64,000 nucleotides of DNA from Dirofilaria immitis (taxonomy: Eukaryota; Nematoda; Chromadorea; Rhabditida; Onchocercidae): the NCBI GenBank assembly GCA_024305405.1, contig JAKNDB010000068.1, positions 2,666,501 through 2,730,500 on the forward strand, given 5' to 3'. The notes under the pieces are model-generated. The model made no database searches, was not told where the DNA came from, and saw only the letters and a program-made list of their open reading frames with translations. Below, in pieces: positions 1 to 10,997 of this stretch. Each line of letters starts with the position of its first letter. Positions within the stretch are counted from its first letter, which is position 1. A program made the translations under genes and the position numbers.

Positions 1-1720
1 ACATGGTTCAACTGCTTCTCGAATTGCTTATTTTAACCACAATTCTACTTCATTCATGAATGAGAATGATTGTTAAAGAAGCGATTATCATGACTTTTCA
101 CTATCCGACATTATGAGTAATAATTTTTAATAAGCACCTACTTATCAAAATGATATTTCATTTTCAAAATTAAGAAACATCATAGATCTCTATTTAAAAT
201 TCAACAGAAATTTGCTGCCAAAATTCTTAAATATAATCGTTCTTATTCTTAAACTGTTCCTTCCTGTTTTTAAAAATAATAAAAGTTTATTATTTTCTGA
301 TATTTCTAATAGAAAAATCACATTGGAAATATTTTACGATTGGATTCAAATGATCGTATTTTACGCTTCTATAATATTCTCTTTATACTTATGGACAATT
401 GTAAAAGTAAAATTTTTTTTCAATTAAAGAATTAAATTTTATAGAAAAATCTAGCTAAATTTGCAGAATAAATATTTTTGCCTTAGTATTAATCTGATTC
501 AATTGCTAATTCCTTTTATTGTAATTCTAAAAATAATTCATAATTCGATTAAGAAGGGATGAAATGATTAAAGTATAAAATTCAAATTTCAAAAATGTTT
601 TTTATTTATAAAAACCAGGTTAGGGGCGTAAAATTTGATTACAGAATTATCACGTCAAAATCACATCAGTATATAGATTTTTTCTTTGTAGATTTCCAAA
701 TATTGCTTACTGCATATGATGCATGCAAATCATATCGTAATATTCGACGTATTATATTATTCGAAAAGTGTACTTCTAATCCGGAATAATCGGAAAGGTT
801 AAAAGCGATGTGAAAAGAAATGATAACCTAAAAATGAAAAAATGTGCTGCATTTTAGTTCAAAAGCATTACGTCAAAATCAATCACAAAATTCAATTTCA
901 TTTTTCTTTTTTTGCCAAAAATTTTTGAAATTCGAAAGTTTTTTTCAATCAAAATTTTCAAATCAATTAAAATGGATGATTGATTTTTATTGTTGATAGA
1001 GCAAATATAAATGTATGCCTTTTAAATTGTTCAAATCGAAAATTTTTTTCTAAATACAATTTTCAATTAATCTCAAACTATTTTATAATAATAAAGCTAA
1101 AATCCATCCATAAGCTTTTCCATTTGTTTTGTAAATTAATTAATGTATAGAGAATGGAAAAAATGCGCATTAAATTACTTTACTTCAGCAGAAAAAGAAA
1201 TCAAAGCTAATTTCTTTCTTTTAAAGTGAAAAAAAAGGAAAAAAAGGTAAATGGAAATAGGATTATAATCATATAAAGCAAAAGCAGTGCATAAAGAAAA
1301 ATGAGAAAACATTAAAGAATAAAATGATCTCCCAAATGTGATAATATAGATAGAGCATATATGCAAAACTAAATTGATGATGGTGCAAATCGAGAATTAA
1401 TTAGTTAATTGAATAAATTATAATTAATTTTTAAAATGATAAATAATAACTCATTTATTGATAAATAACTAGTTATCATTTATGTTATAATTTATATAAC
1501 ATATATGTATGTGTGTATATGTATGCATATATGAATGATTAGAATATGTTAAAATGATTAAATAATTAATCATAACAAGTAATTGATTATTTGAATATAA
1601 ATTTGTAAAGAAATTGATGGACAGTGATGGTTTATGCAGGAAGAATTGACAGAATTCTTGGCACTTCTTTAATATTAAAATGATTTTAATTAATTATTTT
1701 TCACTATTGCAGCTATTATT
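1..1720. other. Non-coding flank downstream of the IF gene
   Basis: No exon is supported here on either strand. The sequence is A+T-rich with scattered homopolymers; the short open frames are low-complexity and lack plausible splice context. On the minus strand it is the 3' flank and UTR of the IF gene. Candidate poly(A) signals read on the minus strand are ATTAAA at 1668-1673 and AATAAA at 1454-1459, about 155 and 370 bases after the stop codon. Neither can be confirmed without transcript data. Confidence 0.6.
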
Positions 1721-1814
1721 GGTGTTGTTGATGATGTTGTCGTTGTTGTTGTTGTTGTTGTTGTCGTTGTTGTTGTTGTTGATGTTGTTATTGTTGTTGT
1801 TGTTGTTGTTTTGT
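1721..1814. repeat. (GTT)n microsatellite in the IF 3' UTR
   Basis: An imperfect GTT/GAT/GTC trinucleotide tract begins about 10 bases beyond the IF stop codon. In the minus-strand transcript it would be an AAC-rich stretch at the very start of the 3' UTR. Interruptions (GTC, GAT, ATT) suggest an old tract. Confidence 0.9.
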
Positions 1815-1823
1815 TATCAAATT

Positions 1824-1868
1824 TTAACTAACAGTATGACTTGAGCGTTGAATATGTGATGCACGTTC
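1824..1868 (-). CDS. IF gene exon 14 (last): C-terminal 14 residues and stop
   Basis: Acceptor AATTTCAG, then [14 protein letters not shown] and TAA at 1824-1826. It enters in phase 0, continuing the preceding exon's ...FNKEGE. The [12 protein letters not shown] ending is characteristic of nematode A-type IFs. Confidence 0.93.
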   Translation of the reverse strand, partial: ERASHIQRSSHTVS

Positions 1869-4800
1869 CTGAAATTTAAAAAGAAAACTTTTTTCCCCTA
1901 TAATTAAAATTTTATTTTAATAAAATGAAATCTCATCTAATTTATCATACTGTAAAAAAATTTAATTGAATAAAAAATTAATTATATAATTAATCAAATT
2001 TTATACTTAATTAAATAATCAATTAAACGCTTCAATCAATCTCCTTGCCTATATAATTTATTTGAGTATTCAATTTTTATAAAATCAATCTGATGCCTTG
2101 TTTATTAAAAAAATTTTATTAATAAAAATTGTTTTACCTCTCCTTCTTTATTGAAGAGAATAGTTTGTACATTAGAACCAACTCCAAATGAATCTTCGGC
2201 ATCATAGACCAAATGATCAGGAGGACTATATATTCCTTGGCCACGAGCCCAAATCTATAATTAGAATATTTTCCGACGATGAGACTTTTAGCTTTAATTT
2301 TTTTCATTAAAATAAGACGATATCATTAAGATTGGATTCGGTGTTGGAATTTCATTATACATATTATCGTAATACAGAAGTTGCTCCAGAATACAAATTT
2401 TAGATTCCATTCAGAAATCATTTCTTCTCTAAGTAATCTACATTTTGTTTAATATTTCAAAGTATAAATTTTAAGATCGGAAAATATTTAAATTTTATAT
2501 TCTCGAAAAATTACTTTATTTGACTTTATCATATAAGCATAAAAGTTACCTTAACCGATTTTCCAGGTTTCAAAACGAAATCTCTTGGGAAGGTGTATAC
2601 AACTTCACGTTTGCCATCAATTTTTCGTTTCAACCTCCACTCGCCAATCGGTTCCTCTTTGGAGCGATGTGTATTTTCGAGTAAAATGTATTTACCATCC
2701 GATGCAGCATCCTGAAATTTGCATTTAAACAATAGCCTGAAATTTTGCACCTCAAACGAAAGTTTCAATTCCTAATTTCTAAGAGTGTATAATTTATGTA
2801 GATTCTAATCTGCATAAATTAATAAAAATTCAACGCGAAAATTATGAAAAACGTTGAAATTTAAAATAACTTTTAATTTGAAAATATTTCAATTCATTTT
2901 TCAGGTATACGGTAATGATAATAATTTGAAATAAAAGAAACCTGTATGGAAACGTTTCCTTTAGCGGAACGTTGAAATGATGTACGACTAGCTGTTTCAC
3001 CTTTCAATACACGAATACTTTCTAAACAAAAATCGGAAATTAAAATTTCCTTTGAGATTTCTTTTAGCTTTTTTCATATATACTTTTGTGCTTTGTAAAA
3101 TTAAGAAAAATTTGAATTATTAAATTTTGTTTTCCCAACATAAATTATTTTTAAATTAATTTTAAAATTCAAAACGAAATGAAAATATCAGAAAATATGA
3201 ATTAAAATCGATAAACATAAACAGTAAATTTTTATGATATAATGAGTATTTTAATTAATTATTTAGATTTATTTGCTAGCTCCCAAAAAAAAAAAAAGGA
3301 AGAAGAAAGTATTACCATGCGGAGATCTATAAAAGACATCTTCTTCGAGATTTCGGGACGAAAAAAAAAAAAGGAATTTTATTAAAAGATGGTGAAAATT
3401 TTGACAACGCTCAGAAAATTGAATTATATAAATTAACAAATTAAAATTGAAAATGATTGCTGTTGGTTTGAGGTGATGAGGAAAAAACAAAACAAGTTAT
3501 TCATTTAATTGTTACAATCAAAAATTGAAATATTCTTTTCTCATACAATTCTGAATCTTCCATTACTTTAAATATAATCATTGATGTTTCAGTAAATTTT
3601 AAAGAAATTAAATTCTTTATTTGAAATTTAATGCAATTAATACTTTCTAATTCGAAAATTTTTCATTGCCAAAAATTTTTGACGATAAAAATAAAAAAAC
3701 GCTAAATAATTCTTAAATTTTTAAGTAAACTTTAAAGGATTGATTCCAAAGGAACAACTAAAAATTTTAGAGGAATTTTTTGAAAATATAAGTTTATCCT
3801 ACGGTGGATATTAGGTTTCAAATGTTTGCAGGCAAAATTTTTCATGACGTACGAAAAGATAATTATTTTCACTACAATGTTTTAACTTTTATTAAATGAT
3901 GATTATTATGCAGGTGATATTGAATTATCGTCATTTATCTTAGCCTTTAGATTTGATACATGCTGAAAATCATTCTATTCTTAGATATCTGAAGTTTTTT
4001 CCGGAAATATTTTCATCGGAAAGCACTTCTAAAAATTTTTCATGCAATTTTGTTCAAAAAATTAATGCAAGAAAAGTTTATCGATTTTTCTTTAAATTTT
4101 ACCTAAGTAAATGATAAATGATAATGTCAAAATTAATGTTTTAGAAAATGATTTTTATTCCTTTCAATTTCTTACTTTTTCCCCAAAAAATTTGATTATT
4201 CATGAAATTTTACAATAAGTTGGCAATGAAATTATTAATTATTACAGAGAAATGGAATAAGTTTTGAAAAGAAAAAGTGAGAAAAGAAAAGGAAAGATAT
4301 ATTTACCGGTTTCACCAACTTCGGTAAGGCCATGAGTTTTGACAACTTGTTCAACAAGCTGACGTAAGCCTGCACGATTTTCTTCACCTTCGAGCATTTT
4401 TCGATAAATTGCTATCTCAGCATCCAGAGTCTGAAAAAAAATTGCGGTAAAATTAATAATAATACGAATTATTTGACTTATCGTTTTTAAAATCAATCAT
4501 TTCTTATTTCGCTCTATTTCTTCAATCCATTTCAAGACAGTAATCATTGCAAAATCTTTTTTAGTAATACTGTATTTACTTAATAAAGTTTTTAATAGAA
4601 TGTTTTTGGCAGTATAGTATTCATTTAAAAAATTTTTTAACGGAATGTTCTTAGTGATACTGTATTTTTCTTTTTAGACTAATAATGTTTTTTGCTTAAT
4701 TTTATGTTTTTATGTGTAATTTGGAAAAAATTTCACAGCCCTAAATTTTACCGTATATGAAGCTGCATTTTAAAACTAATTTTGCACAATATTGTTCTCA

Positions 4801-7800
4801 GAATAATCAACATCTACTCTTTATTAATTTTAATGATTATTTTGTCGAGAAAATATGAATTATACATAAAATATAATTAATGAATAGGCATTAGTTTAAC
4901 CGTACTGTACCTACCGTTCAAAAAGTAGCACTAAACAAAATCACGTGGATGGATATAAAGGTTTTGTAAATTTTTATTTTTACCAAAAGACATCATCTCT
5001 GCTTGATTAATGATTTTACTGAAGCAAGAAGACCAAAAATAAAATATAATTAACAAATAGGCAATTAATCTGAATGTACTGTACCTACCGTACAAAACAA
5101 TACTGTATAAAACTTCATATACATATGGACTTGATAAATTTTTATTTCTCACTAAGCTTTTCAATCTTTGCTATTTCATTAAATACTACTCATTGATTTT
5201 TGATAAAATTTTGGTTAAATGATAAATTAAAATTTATTGACAAACTTGTTTAGTATCCAAAAGCATTTGTAATTCCATCATAAGCGCCTGGCATTCTTCC
5301 CGCATTTTACGAATTTGAGAATCACGATCATTTAGGGCAGCTTCGTAGGATCGTTGATCATCTTCCAATTGATAATTCAATTCTTGCATTTGCTTTTCCA
5401 ATAATGAATTCTGTAATTAAAACTTACCTTCATTTTTTACCTAATTAAATTTTAAATAAAATATATTTCATACCATAAATAAATATTCATTTTTTTTAAT
5501 ACAAAAGTTCTGTAATTAAGATTAGTTAAATTAATAATTTAAATTTTGCATAACATTTTGATTGTTAATAAAATTTACTCAAAACTTTCTTTCAAGTTTG
5601 TTGTTTAAATTTTTAACTTTTTCTTAACTTCCATCTCTTGTCATTTTTTTCATTTTTCATCTATTAATCATTAATTTTGCATTTTTTTAGTATAAAATTT
5701 GAAGATGTCGCAATAATTTTACAGAGAAAATTTGATAAGTGAAAAAATAAAAATTCAATTTTGTTTCTGTTAAAATCTTTCAAAAATATTTTCGCAAAAA
5801 TTTCTCCGCCATTAAATTTCACTTTTGTATTGCCTTTTCTAATAAATTATGCCTTTTTCTTTTCACTAATTATTTTTCTTTTTTTTTTTGATTAGAAAAA
5901 TAATTATTGAGATCAAAGAAAAGAAGCAAAGATTAAATTATATGAAAAAAGATCATTTCAGCCTAGGATTAATTTAGAAAAAAAAAAAAGAGAATGGGAT
6001 GAATAGTGGGACTTACACGTCCTTCAAGATCGGCTAATTTTCCACGAAGTTCGGAAAGTTGGACACGAAGTCGTTTCACTTCCTCTTTGGCATAACCTTG
6101 TTCCAAATTTTGTCTTGTTGATTGCGTTTGAATTTCTTGAACTTTCAACTTATACCATGATTCCATATCCGTTCGATTCATATTGCATATCTGTTATATC
6201 AAGATTTAATTTAATCATTTCATATTTTAGATATAATCATGATTTAAAAATAATTTTTAGCTATTCTAATTAGCAATTTCAAAATGCTCTCGTAATCAAT
6301 TACTTAATAAGCTGCTAAAAAAATTCAATGAAAAGTTCGAGCATACTTGATCATATTCAGCACGAATATCACGAATTGCCGATGAAAGCTCATTCTTGAA
6401 ATATTCACGATTTTCCGGTGTCGTATCACGAGCAGCCATTGCTTGTAAATCAGTAATTTCCTGATCATGCACTCGACGCATGAAATCAATCTCTTCCAAT
6501 AATGTTTGCACTTGATTTTGCAAATCGATCCGATTAAGCGTTTCTTGATCCAAATCCTAAAAAAAAAAATTCATGAACTATTTACAGCCGTCTCCCAGAA
6601 GTACCATATGATAATATTCGATTTTATCTGATTCTTTCAATTAGTAATTTTTAGATGTTCATAATTGAGCATTTTGCATAGTACATATATTTATTTGCTT
6701 GATCTGCTATCAAATCTTTTGTAAGCTTGAAAATCTTAATCAAATGATAGTAGTATATCATTCAAAAACATATTTATAGGATCAAAAGTTGCTATTATTT
6801 CGAGATCTATTCTTCTCACATAGGATACAGAATATCAGATAATAAATTATTTAAACTTCGCATACAGAATATCAGATGATAAATTATTAAGATTAGTAAG
6901 AAAATAGCCAAAATTTCACAATTTTTTAAAGTGTATTAGGAAGTTTACTAACCGATCTTGCCTTATTGAGTTGATTAGCGAAATATAAGTTATCTTTTTG
7001 ATACGATTTACTTCTTCCTCCAAATTACTGACGCGACGTCGCAAAAGATTAATTTCGGCTTCCAAATTGGATAATTTTGCCTGTATTGTTGAGTATTAGA
7101 AGAAAGTAATCATTGACTATTGTGATTATTTACAGAATAGAAATGAAAATTAATAATGAATTAATTCAACTTATAGATTTTCTTTCTCATAATATGATAA
7201 TTTATTTTTTATCACAGAGTGATTGATTATATTACATGTTGATATAAAAATGATAATAAATAATAACAATAATTAGTAAAATCCACAATGATAACGATTA
7301 GTGCTTTCATAAACATAAAATTTAACAGTAATAAATGATAATCAAATATAATGATTAGTTACATTATTGATATATTACTTTTTCTTCTTTTTTCTCATAA
7401 TGATAATTTATACATTATCATAGATTAATTGATATCATTTTATTATCTTTATCTAAATTGAAGCGTTTCTATTTCCCTTATTCCGTATTTTATCCAATTG
7501 AAATATTTAACTCCATAACCATTACATTTTGCAGGACTGATAAAGCCTATAGAAAAAAGAAATGAAAAAGCAGTACTTTATCAGTTAAACAGTATAAACC
7601 ATTCTTCAATCCCAAAATCCAGAAATCCAAAACTTACCAACAAGTCATCAATGATTTCTCGATCAGCATGATGTGCGCGAAGTGCATCGTCATATCTTTA
7701 AATTGATAATTTAAATTGCTTTTTTAATCATTTTATGATAAGGAAAATAATTGAAAGAATTTGAATTTTCATACTTACATTTAAAATCTACTCATTAAAT

Positions 7801-8937
7801 AATCAATGCATATTACCGTTTTCTGTATTCTGCCAAATCATCCATCAATTTCCGAATTCGCTTTTCCAAATCTTCGCGTTCGCTATTCGTATCGTCTATT
7901 ATTTTCCGTGCTTCCTGAAAGATTGTGATAAATTGATAGATATAAACTGATAAGTAATCAAATCATTACTTTGAAAAGTAAATAATGATAAAGATAATTA
8001 AGATTATTTATTTTATCATTTGAGTATGTATTAATTGCTCATAAATTTATTTTTATTAATATCAGCACATTTGCATTTAAATTTCAGAATTTGAAAACCT
8101 TTTAGAATTTAAAAATTAATTAAGTTTTAGGGTTTATTTGAAATGCTATACCTGTATTTCGCCTTCATACATCGAACGAACGCTTACAGAATCTTTACCC
8201 CAACGACTACGTAATAAGTTCAGATCGGCGGCTAATTTACGGTTTTGTGCTTCGAGAAAGCGTACCTTAAAAAGCAAAGCACACTTTTTTATATTCCTTT
8301 ATTCCATAAATTTATTGATTTATTTATTTATAAAATAAATTTGTTTGTTTACTTATTTTTTGTCTATTTATTTACTGATTATTTCATCTGTTAATTTATC
8401 AGATACCTTCTCGATGTACGACGCAAGACGATCATTCAAATCACTCATTTCCTTCTTTCTCGTTCACGTGTATCACGAATTGTTGATGCAGCATTTTGTC
8501 CAAATGGTGACAGACTGCTGCTATGCAATGACGACGAACCGATTTCCGTTACGGTTTTCAGAATCCTACCACCGGATGCTTCAAATTATAAATTGTAAAT
8601 AATACCAAAAACTTATTTTCAGATTTGAATTTAAAACTTTTATTTGAATGTTATGTGATAAGCAATTAATTACGGTATTTAGAAATTATCCATTAATTAG
8701 AATTCAAATCGATCATTTCTTCTTGAAAATATAATCAAATAAACATATTCAGAAATATGCTTAGAATTTAAAATACATTAAGGAATATGATCATAGTATT
8801 GTAATGAAACAAAAAAACAATTACATGTTGTTACACCATAAGTTGGACTAGACATAGGCCCAATAATAGTTCGGCTAAATGCTGGTCGAGCAGAAATTGT
8901 ACTCCTATAATCGGAAACCGAAATTTCATCCATATTG
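1824..8937 (-). CDS. Cytoplasmic intermediate filament protein, nematode IFA-like, 14 exons
   Basis: Whole-gene entry. Joining 14 exons gives about 585 residues, the usual size of nematode cytoplasmic IFs. Order: Ser/Thr-rich head (residues 1 to about 67); coil 1A with the helix-initiation motif [19 protein letters not shown] (84-102); long coil 1B; coil 2 ending in the helix-termination motif [13 protein letters not shown] (415-427); then a linker and a lamin-tail domain (about 465-577) ending in [10 protein letters not shown]. The lamin-type tail is typical of protostome IFs. The head ([15 protein letters not shown]) and tail resemble the A-type IFs of nematodes (IFA family), which are known in C. 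elegans to pair with IFB-1 in epidermal and muscle-attachment filaments; the exact orthologue is not resolved. Two exons (2 and 6) each lack one base relative to the expected frame. The acceptor lies four bases before the ATG, suggesting SL trans-splicing. An in-frame join to upstream exons is also possible. Confidence 0.95.
2138..2254 (-). CDS. IF gene exon 13: lamin-tail domain, C-terminal part
   Basis: 117 bases, phase 0 to 0, 39 residues, from [13 protein letters not shown] to [10 protein letters not shown]. Acceptor AATTATAG, donor GTAAAA. WARGQG and the Val-Gly-X-Asn-Val/Ile-Gln-Thr stretch are core strands of the lamin-tail beta-sandwich. Confidence 0.95.
2550..2711 (-). CDS. IF gene exon 12: lamin-tail domain, central part
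   Basis: 162 bases, phase 0 to 0, 54 residues, from [20 protein letters not shown] to [10 protein letters not shown]. Acceptor AATTTCAG, donor GTAACT. It contains the conserved ENTHRSKEE and [12 protein letters not shown] motifs of the IF lamin-tail domain. Confidence 0.96.
2942..3021 (-). CDS. IF gene exon 11: linker into the lamin tail
   Basis: 80 bases, entering with two bases (AA) that complete a Glu codon from exon 10. It reads [20 protein letters not shown] and then GNVSIQ. Acceptor TTTGTTTAG, donor GTTTCT. The [15 protein letters not shown] segment is strongly conserved at the tail start of nematode IFs. Confidence 0.95.
3022..4306 (-). other. IF intron 10 (about 1.3 kb)
   Basis: Apart from homopolymers, one short open stretch near 3312-3360 (minus) reads [13 protein letters not shown] before a GT, but it has no good acceptor, so it is not called as an exon. 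Nothing else is visible. Confidence 0.6.
4307..4430 (-). CDS. IF gene exon 10: coil 2 end and helix-termination motif
   Basis: 124 bases, 41 residues plus one base. It starts [19 protein letters not shown] and ends HGLTEVGET. Acceptor TTTTTCAG, donor GTAAAT. The [13 protein letters not shown] block is the near-universal IF helix-termination consensus, and is the strongest single identifier of the family here. Confidence 0.97.
4431..5245. repeat. IF intron 9 with diverged duplicated blocks carrying TACTGTA motifs
   Basis: Two diverged copies of a block of about 170 bases (roughly 4861-4985 and 5037-5155) share AAATATAATTAA, TACTGTACCTACCGT and TAAATTTTTATTT. Two shorter related copies lie at about 4565-4680 (AATACTGTATTT then GAATGTT). 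No exon is seen. Confidence 0.7.
5246..5410 (-). CDS. IF gene exon 9: coil 2
   Basis: 165 bases, phase 0 to 0, 55 residues, from [20 protein letters not shown] to [14 protein letters not shown]. Acceptor AATTACAG, donor GTTTGT. It is a heptad-pattern coiled coil typical of IF coil 2 and runs straight into TLDAEIA of exon 10. Confidence 0.96.
5411..6016. other. IF intron 8
   Basis: About 600 bases of A+T-rich intron with poly-T and poly-A runs. No exon or ordered repeat seen. Confidence 0.6.
6017..6190 (-). CDS. IF gene exon 8: coil 2
   Basis: 174 bases, phase 0 to 0, 58 residues, from [20 protein letters not shown] to [11 protein letters not shown]. Acceptor GATATAACAG, perfect donor GTAAGT. 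The [12 protein letters not shown] and KEEVKRLR elements are typical of IF coil 2. Confidence 0.95.
6347..6556 (-). CDS. IF gene exon 7: coil 1B end to coil 2 start
   Basis: 210 bases, phase 0 to 0, 70 residues, from [20 protein letters not shown] to [13 protein letters not shown]. Acceptor TTTTTTTTAG, donor GTATGC. The [18 protein letters not shown] and [15 protein letters not shown] blocks are diagnostic IF rod sequence. Confidence 0.97.
6557..6952. other. IF intron 6
   Basis: About 400 bases. A short near-direct repeat containing ACAGAATATCAGAT occurs twice (near 6826 and 6864). No exon. Confidence 0.55.
6953..7080 (-). CDS. IF gene exon 6: coil 1B, with apparent one-base deletion
   Basis: 128 bases where 129 are expected. 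It starts [20 protein letters not shown], reaches NRIKK, and then loses frame at an A5 run (T5 at 6995-6999 on +). With one more A, the frame continues [14 protein letters not shown] into DLDQETL of exon 7. Acceptor CAATACAG, donor GTTAGT. Flanking exons are phase 0 on both sides, so the missing base lies inside this exon. As written the frame ends up out of register; a consensus error is the simplest explanation. Confidence 0.93.
7081..7637. other. IF intron 5
   Basis: About 560 bases rich in ATAATGATAA-type words; no exon seen. Confidence 0.55.
7638..7695 (-). CDS. IF gene exon 5: coil 1B
   Basis: 58 bases. The first base completes an Arg codon from exon 4, followed by [19 protein letters not shown]. 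Acceptor TTTAAAG (no pyrimidine before the AG, but the phase fits on both sides), donor GTAAGT. Confidence 0.9.
7817..7914 (-). CDS. IF gene exon 4: coil 1B
   Basis: 98 bases, phase 0 in, 32 residues plus two bases (CG). It reads [20 protein letters not shown] then [12 protein letters not shown]. Acceptor CTTTCAG, donor GTAATA. Heptad-rich rod sequence. Confidence 0.94.
8152..8265 (-). CDS. IF gene exon 3: end of coil 1A into coil 1B
   Basis: 114 bases, phase 0 to 0, 38 residues, from [18 protein letters not shown] to [11 protein letters not shown]. Acceptor TTTTTAAG, donor [17 protein letters not shown] completes the IF helix-initiation motif begun in exon 2. Confidence 0.96.
8407..8578 (-). 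CDS. IF gene exon 2: head domain and coil 1A start, with apparent one-base deletion
   Basis: 172 bases where 173 are expected. Two entering bases (CA) complete a Ser codon. The head reads [20 protein letters not shown], then [18 protein letters not shown]. The frame then breaks in an A-rich patch (T/C patch at 8453-8458 on +). One extra A restores ...[16 protein letters not shown] up to the GTATCT donor. Unmodified, the exon hits TGA at once. Acceptor ATTTGAAG. Confidence 0.92.
8825..8937 (-). CDS. IF gene exon 1: start codon and N-terminal head
   Basis: ATG at 8931-8933, then [20 protein letters not shown] and [16 protein letters not shown]; 36 residues plus one base. Donor GTAATT. The exon begins only four bases (CAAT) before the ATG at a strong TTTTTTCAG acceptor, so the mRNA 5' end is made by trans-splicing or by a cis-spliced upstream exon. 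The head is Ser/Thr/Arg-rich, as is usual for IF heads regulated by phosphorylation (family knowledge). Confidence 0.93.
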
Positions 8938-8947
8938 CTGAAAAAAA
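8934..8947 (-). promoter_or_regulatory. Splice acceptor next to the IF start codon (candidate SL trans-splice site)
   Basis: Minus strand TTTTTTCAG/CAATATG. A consensus nematode acceptor with a 4-base leader before ATG is the usual layout of spliced-leader addition. The same acceptor fits in frame with the donor at 21797-21798, so it could also serve cis-splicing. Confidence 0.65.
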
Positions 8948-9199
8948 TAAATATTTAAATGACTTATAAAATATTAATTAAATTTTATTTAGTACAATTC
9001 AATTTAATAAATTTGAAAATTACTTTAATCATTTACTTATATTTGATTAGTGATTAATTATAAATTATATCAAATATATGTCAAATTTATTGAATACTAA
9101 TAAAATTAATTTATTTATCGATTTGATGAAGTATGTCAGATTTTTTTTTGTTAACTTCAATTAACTTTCAATTAAGTAATCCTTCTATTTATGCAACAA

Positions 9200-9359
9200 T
9201 TCATATCAGACTATCATGTATCTCGAGATAGTTCATATCAAACTATCATGTATCTCGAGATAGTTCATATCAAACTATCATGTATCTCGAGATAGTTCAT
9301 ATCAAACTATCATGTATCTCGAGATAGTTCATATCAAACTATCATGTATCTCGAGATAG
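9200..9359. repeat. 32-bp tandem repeat, 5 copies, with palindromic cores
   Basis: Five nearly identical 32-base units. Each contains the perfect palindrome ATCTCGAGAT (XhoI site) and the short inverted pair GATAGTT/AACTATC around CATATCA. Only one substitution (G for A in the first unit) was noted, so the array is young. Confidence 0.93.
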
Positions 9360-10796
9360 TTTCTAGTATTTCATAGAATATACATAAACTTGAATATATC
9401 TTTTAGTTCATACACGTATGATTTTACTTTGATGTATTATATAAATTTTAATAAAAATAATCGCAAAATAATTGACGTAAATGACTGAAAAATACTAATA
9501 AACTATGACGTATGGATGGATATATGTGAAAAAATAAAATTATATAATTATAGAAAAAATGCCATATTGTAAAAAAAAAAAAAGTTTAATTTAATTACTA
9601 AAATCAATACCTTATGACAATTACATTTTTTATTTCGCAATCTATATCACAGCATGAAATATGCATGTTGTTAATTGCTATCACTTTTTTAATCAAACTT
9701 AACATAAAATGAGTAAACAATTGCTATAGATGTTATAAAACTTGTTAATAACTTTTCGAATTTATTTACCTGTCCGATTTTTTTTTTTTCATTTCATCTA
9801 ATGTTGTCAAAACTTATATCTAATTATAAATTTCAACTAAACTTTCTTAATTTTCTTTTTGCTCAACTTTTTAATTTCTTTGTTTAGTCTTTTGAAAGTT
9901 CTGTTCTTGCCATATATTTTTGTTCTTTCTCAAATATTTGGAAGGAAAAAAAGAAAAGAGTTTTTATTAAGTTTTAACTTTATAGATATAGACTTGAAAA
10001 TAACTATATAGCATTTTTAATATCATTTAGCATATTTGACACTGATTTGAATATAATATTTTAAATTATTCATTATTCATTTAAATAAAATTGCAGACAA
10101 TAATTAAGAAACAATTGAATTCTATTTTCGCATACATACTGTACATATACAGTATACTTTTACCTAATTGGTGAAATACGGTTAAAGCATCATATGAATA
10201 CTGTATATACTAAGTATATATTTATTTAAATTATGTGTGCATAAATTCATCCATTAATAAATGAAAATTACTGAAAAACGATGGATGAATAAAAATACGA
10301 TAAGATTTTAGGAAATGTAACTGAAAAATAAGAATGAATGGAATCATTCAAACAGAAAGGAGTAAAAAGTAAACACTAATTAACAGAGAAGTTTGGAAGA
10401 AATGAAGAAAAAAACAGAGGAAAAGTTTCCATTTTCATTTTTAAAATTTAAAAAGAAAAAAAATAAGAAGTAAATTTATGAACGCCAAAACTATTAACAA
10501 ACAATTAATAACATTTAACATTTTTTCAGTCGTTTTAATTATGATCTATTCGACTTTTGGATGATAATCCAAAATAACTATTAAATTAGTGGTGTAATTA
10601 AAAATTTTATTTACTTCTTCTTAATGCTAATTTAATTATTTAAATTAAATTCAATTTTTGATTTATTATTTAATTTTTATAATTAAAAGAAATATTAAAT
10701 TTTAATTTGAAAATTTATCATTCCTACCAATCTAATTATTTGCTTCAATTCAGTTCAATTGTAGCCCCTATTATTTAGCTCAAAAACTTTTTCTAA

Positions 10797-10997
10797 AAAT
10801 TTTTTTAATTTGAAGAAACCCAAATTTAAAAAAAAAAACTGAACATATAAACATACATAAACATACATACACACATACATACATACATACATACACATAC
10901 ATACATATATGTTAAAGCATGAAATTTTTTAATTTGAAGAAACCTAAATTTAAAAAAAACTGAACATACATACATACATACATATACATACATATAT
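10797..10997. repeat. Duplicated block (about 123 bp) with (ACAT)n tracts
   Basis: The word AATTTGAAGAAACC plus an A-rich stretch and CTGAACATA occurs twice (from about 10809 and 10930), each followed by an ACAT/ACATAC microsatellite (10848-10910 and 10966-10997). Confidence 0.85.

Noticed and set aside
3269..3360. Possible alternative IF exon [13 protein letters not shown]
   Set aside because: No acceptor between the poly-T tract and the open stretch, and the known exons 10 and 11 already join in phase.
8138..8602. Plus-strand open frames opposite IF exons 2 and 3
   Set aside because: Antisense shadows of the IF exons.
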